Source of the DNA: Thermoflexus hugenholtzii JAD2
Lineage (GTDB): Bacteria > Chloroflexota > Dehalococcoidia > UBA2979
Assembly: GCA_945889565.1 (NCBI GenBank)
Contig: CAMDBZ010000103.1
Span: 1-6,408 of the forward strand
Reading direction: 5' to 3'
Length of the DNA: 6,408 nucleotides
Each line of letters starts with the position of its first letter. The first letter of the stretch is position 1. Under the pieces are notes generated by a model. It searched no databases and was not told the DNA's origin. It saw only the letters and a program-made list of their open reading frames with translations. The position numbers and the translations under genes are program-made. Below, one piece after another: positions 1 through 5,891 of this stretch.

Positions 1-1
1 C

Positions 2-916
2 AAGGTGATGCCGGACGCGTCGGCGCGGCTCGCCGCGTTCCGCGCGGGGCAAGTGGAATATGCGTACGCGGTGGTGAGCACGTTCACCGAGCTTGCGGCG
101 CTGAAGAAGACGATGCCGGACGTCCAGGCCAACGTGTTGCCGATCGTGATCGCGCGGTCGCTGGCGCTGAACAACCAGAACCCGAAGTTCGCCGACGTGC
201 GCGTACGCCGCGCCATCTCGCTCGCGCTCGACCGGAAGAACTTCACGCAACTGATCTTCGAGGGGTACGGAAAGAGCTACAACAACATCCCGTGGCCGTA
301 CCTGTTCGACAAGGAGCCAGCCGAGAATTCCGACGTGTTCGGGAAGTGGCAGCGCCACGACCCGGCGGAGGCGAAGGCGCTCCTGACGGCGGCCGGCGCT
401 GAGAAGCTGGTGCTGAACAACATCTTCTACGCGTACACGTCGGCGTACGAGAAGATGCCGGAGGTGCTTGCCCCGCAGCTCCGCGAAGCCGGCATCACGC
501 TCGCCGGCGGCAAGGTCGACTACACCGAGTTCAACTCGCAGTGGGTGGGCGCGAAGCTGCCGGAGTTCTCGACCTCGGGGTGGCTGACGAGCGGGTTCGA
601 CGCGGACAACTGGTTCCACGGCCAGGTGCACTCGAAGTCCACCGGCAACCGCTCGCAGTTCAAAGACGCGGAGATCGACACCTGGGCGGAGGCGCAACAG
701 CTCGAGCTGAACCCGGAGAAGCGCAAGGAGCTCTGGCGGAAGATCTGGGACAAGGACCTCGACCAGGCGTACCGCCCGACCACGTCGGAAGGCTTCACGC
801 TCGAGGTGTACGCACCGTGGACACGTGGCGTCCGCTGGAGCGGCACGTCGCCCGGCGACAACTCCTCCTACTACTGCTGGGGCGACGTGGCTGCCTCGGC
901 GTGGATGGACAAGTAG
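2..916 (+). CDS. ABC transporter substrate-binding protein, family 5 (C-terminal part, 5' truncated by window edge)
   Basis: This is the C-terminal 304 codons of an extracellular solute-binding protein of the SBP_bac_5 family (peptide, oligopeptide or nickel binding lipoproteins that deliver substrate to an ABC permease). The frame is open from the first bases and ends in TAG at 914-916. The GTG and ATG at 5-10 are internal codons, not a start. The family hallmark is at fragment residues about 56-80: a run reading LNNQNPKFADVRVRRAISLA followed by LDR, the usual 'N...PPF.D.RVRRA...A.DR' block of lobe II. Further on come an aromatic-rich region and a segment with GFDADNWFHGQVHS that resembles the ligand-cleft part of these proteins. 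Full-length members are roughly 500-600 residues, so about half is missing, including the signal peptide and lipobox. No permease or ATPase gene follows; the next genes converge on it. The ligand cannot be predicted from this part. Confidence 0.9.
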   Translation, partial: KVMPDASARLAAFRAGQVEYAYAVVSTFTELAALKKTMPDVQANVLPIVIARSLALNNQNPKFADVRVRRAISLALDRKNFTQLIFEGYGKSYNNIPWPYLFDKEPAENSDVFGKWQRHDPAEAKALLTAAGAEKLVLNNIFYAYTSAYEKMPEVLAPQLREAGITLAGGKVDYTEFNSQWVGAKLPEFSTSGWLTSGFDADNWFHGQVHSKSTGNRSQFKDAEIDTWAEAQQLELNPEKRKELWRKIWDKDLDQAYRPTTSEGFTLEVYAPWTRGVRWSGTSPGDNSSYYCWGDVAASAWMDK

Positions 917-943
917 CGGGTAGCACGCGTTTGCCGTAGTTCG

Positions 944-984
944 ACACGACGGCCGCCGGGATGCGCTCCCGGCGGCCGTTGTGT
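944..984. terminator. Strong hairpin between convergent genes, probable intrinsic (possibly bidirectional) terminator
   Basis: Positions 944-961 pair with 967-984 to form an 18-bp stem with a single G-T wobble (948/980) around a 5-base loop (962-966). The 13 bp next to the loop are perfect and almost pure G/C. It lies 27 bases past the stop of the solute-binding protein gene and 28 bases past the stop of acyP on the other strand, where a shared terminator would be expected. Read on the plus strand, the 3' side is T/G-rich (979-987) rather than a clean T run. On the minus strand the trailing bases are not T-rich. It should therefore work better for the plus-strand gene; termination of the aro operon by it is inferred from position. 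Confidence 0.75.
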
Positions 985-1012
985 GTTCGCGGGTCGCGCG
1001 CGGCGGCCGACG

Positions 1013-1300
1013 CTAGATCATCGCTTCGAAGCCGACGAACTCGCCGGTGGCGTCCTCCCAGCGAAACTCGACATCGTCGACGCGGGCGAGCGGGGGGCCG
1101 TCACGCATGCGTTCGACGAGGCGGCGCAGCGTTGCGTCGTCGGCCTCCGCCACCACCTCGACGGTGCGACCGTCGGGGAGGTTGCGCGCGTAGCCGCTGA
1201 CCTGCAGGCGCGTCGCCTCGTACGCGCAGAACGCGCGATAACCGACCGCCTGCACGCGCCCGGTGGCCTTCGCGACGATGCGCCGGCGGTACGCGTTCAC
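1013..1300 (-). CDS. acyP: Acylphosphatase
   Basis: A 95-residue protein of normal length for acylphosphatase (EC 3.6.1.7), a small cytoplasmic enzyme that hydrolyses the carboxyl-phosphate bond of acyl phosphates such as acetyl phosphate or 1,3-bisphosphoglycerate. The signature loop GRVQAVGYR is at residues 14-22 and SGYARNLPDG at 35-44. R22 and N40 match the phosphate-binding arginine and the water-orienting asparagine of the family. Residue 18 is Ala where the loop most often has Gly (RVQGVGFR). The start is GTG at 1300-1298, which directly abuts the TGA of aroKB; I see no convincing Shine-Dalgarno sequence, so translation probably depends on coupling to aroKB. It is the last gene of the operon and reads into the hairpin at 944-984. 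Its link to aromatic synthesis is unclear and may be only co-transcription. Confidence 0.93.
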   Translation of the reverse strand: MNAYRRRIVAKATGRVQAVGYRAFCAYEATRLQVSGYARNLPDGRTVEVVAEADDATLRRLVERMRDGPPLARVDDVEFRWEDATGEFVGFEAMI

Positions 1301-3025
1301 TCAGCCGGTCGCCACGAGGGAGCGCACGGTCTCGGCGACCAGCGCCTCCGGCACGTCGTCGTGCAGCGTGGCGGCACCGGCCCGCGCGAGCAGCACGAAG
1401 CGCACGCGCCCGCCCTCGACCTTCTTGTCGCGGCGCAGCGCGTCGAGCACGGCGCGGGCGTCGACGCCCGGCGCGGCGAGCGGCAGGCCGAACGCGCGCA
1501 GCACGTCCGCCTGCCGCGCGAGCAGGTCGTCCGGGTGCACGCCCATGCGCACGGCAATGCGGCCGGCGGCCATCATGCCGGCGGCGACGGCCTCGCCGTG
1601 CAGGTACTCGCCGCTGTAGCCGCTGGCCGCCTCGATGGCGTGGCCGATCGTGTGGCCGTAGTTGAGGATGGCGCGCAGCCCGTGCTCGTGCGGGTCGACC
1701 GACACGACGAGTGCCTTCAGGCGCGCTGAGCGGGCCGTCACCTGCGCGAGCAGCTCCATGTCCGGTGCGCTGCCGGTCAGCCGGCCAGCGTTGCGCTCAA
1801 GGAGATGCAGCAGGCCGGCGTCGAGGATCAGCGCGTGCTTGATGACCTCCGCGAAGCCCTCGGCGTGTGCGCGCCGCGGCAGCGTGCGGAGCGTGTCGAT
1901 GTCCGCGATCACGGCGCGCGGCTGGTAGAAGGAGCCGACGAGGTTCTTACCGGCCGGAAGGTCGATGGCGACCTTGCCGCCGATCGCGGCGTCGTTCATC
2001 GCGAGCACCGACGTCGGCAGCTGCACGAACGGCATGCCGCGCAGGTACGTGGCCGCGACGAAGCCGGCGAGGTCGCCGACGACGCCGCCGCCGAGCGCGA
2101 CGACGATATCGCGACGCTCGGCGCGCTGCTCGGCGAGCCAGTGGAGGAGCTCGGTCGCGACGCGCAGCGTCTTCGACGCCTCGCCGGCGGGCACGACGTA
2201 CGACGCGCCGGGGATGCCGGCGGCCTCGAGCGTGCGGGCGATGCTCGCTCCGTGCGCCTCGATCACGTTTGCGTCGGAGACGAGGAACACGCGGCCGGTC
2301 AGCCCGAGCTGGCGCAGCCGCTCCGGCAGCCGCTCCAGCTGGCCGCTGCCGACCCAGATCGGGTAGCGCTCGCGCCCGGTGTCGACGATGGCGGTGGGGG
2401 TCGCGGACAGCCGCGCGGCGCCGAGGCGGTCGAGGCGCAGCGGCTGGCGCAGGAGCGCCGCCGCGTCGCCGGCCCACGCCTGCAGCACGCGGCCCGCGAT
2501 CGCCTCGGCGTCGAGGCCTTGCGCGGGCATCCACAGGTCGGCGTGGCTGTAGGCGGGGCGGCGCTCGTCGTCGAGCTCCTGGAGGCGCGTCTCGACGTCG
2601 TCGCCGAGCAGCGGGCGCTCGCTCGCGGCCGGCGCGGTGCGCAGGCGCTCGGCGATCGCGCCCGGGGTCGCGTCGAGGAACACGATCAGCGCGCGCTCGC
2701 CGAGGGCGCGGCGCGACTCCGGGTGCTGGAACGCGCCGCCGCCGGTCGCGATCACGGCCGGGACGCGCTTCGCCGCCTCGAGCACGACCTCGCGCTCGAG
2801 CGCGCGGAAGGCCGCCTCGCCACGCGTGGTGATGAGCGCGGCGGGCGTCCCGCCGTGGCGCTCGCGGACAAGGTCGTCCGTGTCGAGCAGCGGCCAGCCG
2901 AGCCGTTGCGCGAGCAGCGCGCCGACGGTGGACTTGCCGACGCCGGAGAGTCCGACGAGCACGATCTGCTGCACGGCCGCGCCCGTTGCAGCGGCTGCGG
3001 ACGGCGTGGCGCCACGCGCGGTCAT
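1301..3025 (-). CDS. aroKB: Bifunctional shikimate kinase / 3-dehydroquinate synthase (AroK-AroB fusion)
   Basis: A 574-residue cytoplasmic fusion of two shikimate-pathway enzymes. Residues about 18-185 are shikimate kinase (EC 2.7.1.71): P-loop GLSGVGKST at 25-33, DTD at 48-50 (metal and shikimate contacts), R74 in the GEAAFR segment, GGG at 95-97 and a lid region with RPLL at 137-140. After a linker of about 25-30 residues, residues about 214-574 are 3-dehydroquinate synthase (EC 4.2.3.4), an NAD- and metal-dependent enzyme making 3-dehydroquinate from DAHP. It shows PAGEASKTL at 279-287, GGGVVGDLAGF at 312-322, IGGK at 348-351, and the likely zinc ligands E393 (AEVIK), H458 (GHTIGH) and H476 (LHGEA). 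Both active sites look intact. The start at 3025 is chosen because its ATGA overlaps the aroC stop; the frame stays open upstream to 3367, but only inside aroC and with no kinase-like sequence. Fused AroKB proteins are known in some bacteria. The two steps are not consecutive in the pathway (AroQ/D and AroE act between them). Confidence 0.95.
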   Translation of the reverse strand: MTARGATPSAAAATGAAVQQIVLVGLSGVGKSTVGALLAQRLGWPLLDTDDLVRERHGGTPAALITTRGEAAFRALEREVVLEAAKRVPAVIATGGGAFQHPESRRALGERALIVFLDATPGAIAERLRTAPAASERPLLGDDVETRLQELDDERRPAYSHADLWMPAQGLDAEAIAGRVLQAWAGDAAALLRQPLRLDRLGAARLSATPTAIVDTGRERYPIWVGSGQLERLPERLRQLGLTGRVFLVSDANVIEAHGASIARTLEAAGIPGASYVVPAGEASKTLRVATELLHWLAEQRAERRDIVVALGGGVVGDLAGFVAATYLRGMPFVQLPTSVLAMNDAAIGGKVAIDLPAGKNLVGSFYQPRAVIADIDTLRTLPRRAHAEGFAEVIKHALILDAGLLHLLERNAGRLTGSAPDMELLAQVTARSARLKALVVSVDPHEHGLRAILNYGHTIGHAIEAASGYSGEYLHGEAVAAGMMAAGRIAVRMGVHPDDLLARQADVLRAFGLPLAAPGVDARAVLDALRRDKKVEGGRVRFVLLARAGAATLHDDVPEALVAETVRSLVATG

Positions 3026-4203
3026 TCGCCGGGCTCGCGCGGGCCGACCGTGGCGAGGTAGGCGGCGCAGTTGCGGCGCAGCTCGGTGACGTGGTCGCCG
3101 CCGAACTTCTCGAGCGCGGCGTGCGCGAGCACGAGGGCGAGCATCGCCTCGCCGATCACGGCGGCGGCCGGCACGACGCACGCGTCCGCGCGCTCGTACA
3201 GCGCGGTGGTCTCCGCGCCGGTGAGCAGATCCGCCGTCTCGAGGCGGCGCGGGATCGTCGAGATCGGCTTGAGCGCGGCGCGCACGACGATGTCCTCTCC
3301 GTTGGTCATGCCGCCCTCCAGGCCGCCCGCGCGGTTCGTTGCGTGCTCCCAGGGGCGGCGTTCCCACGCGGCTGCGGGGAGAATCACGTCCTGCACGGCG
3401 GATCCCGGCTGGCGCGCGTTCGCGAAGGCGGGACCGACCTCGACGCCTTTGACGGCGTTGATCGACATCATCGCCTGCGCGATGCGGCCGTCGAGCTTAC
3501 GGTCCCACTGCACGTGGCTGCCGAGGCCGATGGGCACACCGGAGGCGCGCACCTCGAAGATGCCGCCGAGCGAATCGAGCGCTTCGCGGGCGGCGTCGAT
3601 GGCGGCGATCATGCGCGGCGCGGCGGCCGCGTCGGCGACGCGCACGGGCGAGGCGTCCACGGCGTCCCAGTCGATGCGCTCCGGTATGCGCGCCTCGACG
3701 TCGCCGATCGCAAGCACGTGGGAGCGCACGCTCACGCCGAGCTCGGCGAGTAGCGCGCGGGCGATGGCGCCGGCAGCGACGCGCTGCGCGGTCTCGCGCG
3801 CGCTCGACCGTTCGAGGATGGGGCGCACATCGTCGAGCGCGTACTTCTGCGTGCCGGCGAGGTCAGCATGGCCGGGGCGCAGCAGCGTGACGCGCTCGAC
3901 GGGCGTGTCGACGGGCTCGACGGCCATGCGCACGTGCCAGTTCGCGTTGGCGTGGTCGGCGTTCTCGATCCACAGCGCGATCGGCGCGCCGGTGGTCAGG
4001 CCGTGGCGGACGCCCGCGGTGATCTCGGCGTGGTCGCGTTCGATCTGCTGGCGGCGCCCGCGGCCGTAGCCCTGCTGGCGCCGCGCGAGGTCACGCTCGA
4101 TCAGCGCCTCGCTGAGCGCGAGGCCGGCGGGCACGCCTTCGACGATCGCGGTCAGGCCCTTGCCGTGCGATTCGCCGGCGGTGAGGAAGCGAAACTCGGT
4201 CAT
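3022..4203 (-). CDS. aroC: Chorismate synthase
   Basis: Chorismate synthase (EC 4.2.3.5) converts 5-enolpyruvylshikimate 3-phosphate to chorismate using reduced FMN as a cofactor, the last step of the shikimate pathway. The 393-residue length is within the family range. Visible signatures: TAGESHGKG at 8-16 with the catalytic-type H13, an Arg-rich GRGRR at 47-51, RPGHADLAG at 109-117 with the second conserved His at 112, RSSARETA at 132-139, MSINAVKGVEVG at 246-257, and the FMN/substrate block ending GGMTNGEDI at 297-305. The C-terminal DACVVPAA (340-347) and LEKFGGD (364-370) resemble actinobacterial and Chloroflexota forms more than proteobacterial ones. The ATG at 4203 overlaps the stop of the upstream membrane-protein gene, with a GGAG 9 bases upstream. 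Its own stop overlaps the aroKB start. No flavin reductase domain is fused to it. Confidence 0.97.
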   Translation of the reverse strand: MTEFRFLTAGESHGKGLTAIVEGVPAGLALSEALIERDLARRQQGYGRGRRQQIERDHAEITAGVRHGLTTGAPIALWIENADHANANWHVRMAVEPVDTPVERVTLLRPGHADLAGTQKYALDDVRPILERSSARETAQRVAAGAIARALLAELGVSVRSHVLAIGDVEARIPERIDWDAVDASPVRVADAAAAPRMIAAIDAAREALDSLGGIFEVRASGVPIGLGSHVQWDRKLDGRIAQAMMSINAVKGVEVGPAFANARQPGSAVQDVILPAAAWERRPWEHATNRAGGLEGGMTNGEDIVVRAALKPISTIPRRLETADLLTGAETTALYERADACVVPAAAVIGEAMLALVLAHAALEKFGGDHVTELRRNCAAYLATVGPREPGE

Positions 4204-4856
4204 GGCGTGTCACTCCGGGGCGGATCGGGGGGCGGCTCGCTCGGCGGCGGGCCCGGCATGATGATCGCGTGTTCGTCCGGGTTCACCGCCGCGCCGGGCG
4301 CGCGCTCGCGCGTGCGCCAATCGGCGAGGATCGCCGCGGACTCCTGCTCGTCCCACTCGGTCTCGGCGCCGCGATCGCGCGTGAGCTGGGTGGTCAGCAG
4401 GCAGTCTGTGGTGATCGCCCCATCCTGGCTACGGTACTGCGTGTACACGTCCACCTGCACGGCCGCGAAGTGCGCGAGCGGGATCTCGTAGAGCAGCCGC
4501 TCGGCCATGCGCACCGCGATCCGCCGTCCGACGCTCTCGGCCGGCCCGATTTCGCGGCGTTCGGTGCCGATCACGCGGATATCCGGCTCGGCGAGCACGG
4601 ACACGCGGCAGCGGTCCCGGTCCGCGGCGACGAGGGCCGCCGACTGCAGCCCGCGCCAGTCCGCCGGCGGCATCCCGCGCGGCGGGCGGAGGCTGCGGAA
4701 GGTCTCGAGCGCTTCCTCGACGGCGGCGAGCAGCGTCGGGGTGTCCCCTTCGGCGATCACGTGCCGCCAGTGGCGGTGCGAGAACGCGGACTGCACGATC
4801 ACGAAGCCCAGCAGCAGGCCGAGCGCGATGACCGCGATCACGCCGAGCACGATCAT
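4200..4856 (-). CDS. Small single-pass membrane protein of unknown function inside the aro operon
   Basis: A 218-residue protein I do not recognise. Residues 2-22 are an uninterrupted hydrophobic helix, followed at once by a basic/aromatic patch (HRHWRH, 27-32). By the positive-inside rule this suggests a signal anchor with the soluble part in the cytoplasm; this is inference, and no signal peptidase or lipobox motif is seen. Residues about 40-190 look like one folded alpha/beta domain: an amphipathic helix (AAVEEALETFRSL), then beta-like segments (RVSVLAEPDIRVIG; AAVQVDVYTQYRS; AITTDCLLTTQLTR) and an acidic helix near WDEQESAAILADW. The last 18 residues are a Pro-rich tail and probably disordered. 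The start ATG overlaps the SDR stop as ATGA and has GGAG 7 bases upstream; its stop overlaps the aroC start in the same way. Codon use matches its neighbours, so it is probably a real co-translated gene rather than a chance ORF. Confidence 0.8.
   Translation of the reverse strand: MIVLGVIAVIALGLLLGFVIVQSAFSHRHWRHVIAEGDTPTLLAAVEEALETFRSLRPPRGMPPADWRGLQSAALVAADRDRCRVSVLAEPDIRVIGTERREIGPAESVGRRIAVRMAERLLYEIPLAHFAAVQVDVYTQYRSQDGAITTDCLLTTQLTRDRGAETEWDEQESAAILADWRTRERAPGAAVNPDEHAIIMPGPPPSEPPPDPPRSDTP
4213..4216 (-). promoter_or_regulatory. Ribosome binding site of aroC
   Basis: On the minus strand this reads GGAG, 9 bases before the aroC ATG at 4203, inside the C-terminal codons of the membrane-protein gene. 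It supports the start that gives the canonical N-terminus leading to TAGESHG. Confidence 0.55.
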
Positions 4857-5887
4857 GCGACGGCTCCGTCCGGCGCGGCCCGGCCCGCGGTCGCGGCGTC
4901 GATGCGCCCTGCGGCGAGCAGCGCGCGGACAGTGTCGCCCAGCGTCGCGTCGAGCGGGCGCGCGGCGAAGCCGAGCGCGGCCGCGGCCGGCGCGTCGTCG
5001 CCGGGCCGCACAGCCGCGAGCGTGCGTGCGAAGCCGGCATCCGGCAACCGCCGCAGGCGGCCGCCCGCGAGCCGCGCGAGTGCACCGAGCGGCGGCAGCG
5101 ACCAGGCGGGCAGCTCGCGCGCGGCGAGCGCGCGACCGCTGACGCGACCGAGCGCGCTCGTGAGCTCGCGCAGCGTGACGTAGCGCCCGGACAGCATGTA
5201 CGAGCCGCGCGCGGCGTCCGGTTCCGCCGCCCGCGCGATCGCGGCGGCCACGTCGCGCACGTCCGCGATATCGAGACCGCCGGGCGGGAGCACCAGGAGT
5301 TGGCCACGCAGCATCGCCGCGGCGAGCGCGTGCGCGCCGCCGGAGCGCGGGTCGTGGGGACCCCAGAGGCTGCCGGGGTAGACGATCGTGAGCGGCGCGC
5401 CGTCCGCCCGCAGCTCGCGCGCAACGGCCTCGGCCTCCGCCTTGGTCGCGGCGTAGGGGTCGCGCAGCGTGCCGATCGGCAGGGTGGGCGTGAGCAGGCG
5501 CGCGGTCGTCGGCAGCAGCACGAAGTACGTCGACACGTACACGATGCGCGCGGCGCCGGCGCGCACGGCGGCGCGCAGCACGATCGAGGTGCCGTGCGCG
5601 TTCGTCGCGCGGGCGCGCTGCGCGTTCGCGGCCGTGACGCCGACGAGGCCCGCGGCGTGCACGACAGCGTCGACGCCGTGCGTGGCCGCCGCGACCGCGC
5701 GCTCGTCGGTCACGTCGCCGACCACGTGCGCGATGCGCGCCACGCCCGGTACGTCGAGCGGGGCGAGCGCGGGGACGATGCGCGCGGGGTCGCGTACGAG
5801 CAGCAGCGGCTCATGGCCGGCGCGCTCGAGCGCCGCAACGACGTGGCTGCCGAGGAAGCCGGTACCGCCCGTGACCAGCACGCGCAT
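4853..5887 (-). CDS. NAD(P)-dependent epimerase/dehydratase family protein (extended SDR, dihydroflavonol-reductase-like)
   Basis: A 344-residue extended short-chain dehydrogenase/reductase with a Rossmann nucleotide-binding fold. The N-terminus carries the TGGTGFLG glycine motif (G7, G10, G13). An Arg at 32 after the second beta strand (LLLVRDP) hints at NADP(H) preference. GDVTD is at 57-61, HAAG at 77-80, YVST at 117-120 and the catalytic Y145-x3-K149 pair in DPYAATKAEAE. PGSLWGPHDPRSGG (171-184) is the usual post-catalytic loop of the DFR/nucleoside-sugar epimerase group. The length is normal for the family. The fold and redox chemistry are clear; the substrate is not, and sugar, steroid-like, isoprenoid or aromatic carbonyls are all possible. 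The gene starts 4 bases after the aroE stop with a good GGAGG 9 bases before the ATG, and overlaps the next gene by 4 bases. Its position in an aro operon is unexplained. Confidence 0.9.
   Translation of the reverse strand: MRVLVTGGTGFLGSHVVAALERAGHEPLLLVRDPARIVPALAPLDVPGVARIAHVVGDVTDERAVAAATHGVDAVVHAAGLVGVTAANAQRARATNAHGTSIVLRAAVRAGAARIVYVSTYFVLLPTTARLLTPTLPIGTLRDPYAATKAEAEAVARELRADGAPLTIVYPGSLWGPHDPRSGGAHALAAAMLRGQLLVLPPGGLDIADVRDVAAAIARAAEPDAARGSYMLSGRYVTLRELTSALGRVSGRALAARELPAWSLPPLGALARLAGGRLRRLPDAGFARTLAAVRPGDDAPAAAALGFAARPLDATLGDTVRALLAAGRIDAATAGRAAPDGAVA
4864..4867 (-). promoter_or_regulatory. Ribosome binding site of the membrane-protein gene
   Basis: On the minus strand this reads GGAG, 7 bases before the ATG at 4856 and inside the SDR coding region. 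Together with the ATGA overlap it supports the chosen start and the reality of this unrecognised gene. Confidence 0.55.
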
Positions 5888-5891
5888 GGCG

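Noticed and set aside
5..10. GTG/ATG pair as a start codon for the solute-binding protein
   Set aside because: The frame is open to the window edge, the sequence there is already mid-domain, and no signal peptide or lipobox follows.
541..939. Alternative plus-strand frame overlapping the solute-binding protein
   Set aside because: It is a +1-shifted shadow of the same strand; only the main frame shows the family 5 solute-binding signature.
917..1012. Small RNA or attachment site in the intergenic gap
   Set aside because: The gap is only 96 bases and its one structure is explained by a terminator between convergent genes. I see no direct repeats or tRNA-like sequence.
983..1729. Plus-strand open frame spanning acyP and the end of aroKB
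   Set aside because: It crosses two well-supported genes on the opposite strand, starts inside the intergenic gap without a ribosome binding site, and has no domain-like sequence.
1805..3061. Open frame of over 400 codons on the plus strand, antisense to aroKB
   Set aside because: Its composition is the Arg/Ala/Gly/Asp/Val mix typical of the antisense frame of a GC-rich gene. It shows no recognisable motif, and the minus strand here has unambiguous kinase and synthase motifs.
3026..3367. Upstream extension of the aroKB frame by 114 codons
   Set aside because: The extension lies wholly within aroC, is Arg/Ala-rich out-of-frame sequence, and the ATGA overlap at 3022-3025 gives a start leaving a short lead into the P-loop.
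4269..5183. Plus-strand open frame of about 300 codons over the membrane-protein and SDR genes
   Set aside because: Low-complexity antisense composition opposite two coupled minus-strand genes. The minus-strand frame has a clear transmembrane helix, Shine-Dalgarno sequences and the SDR motifs.
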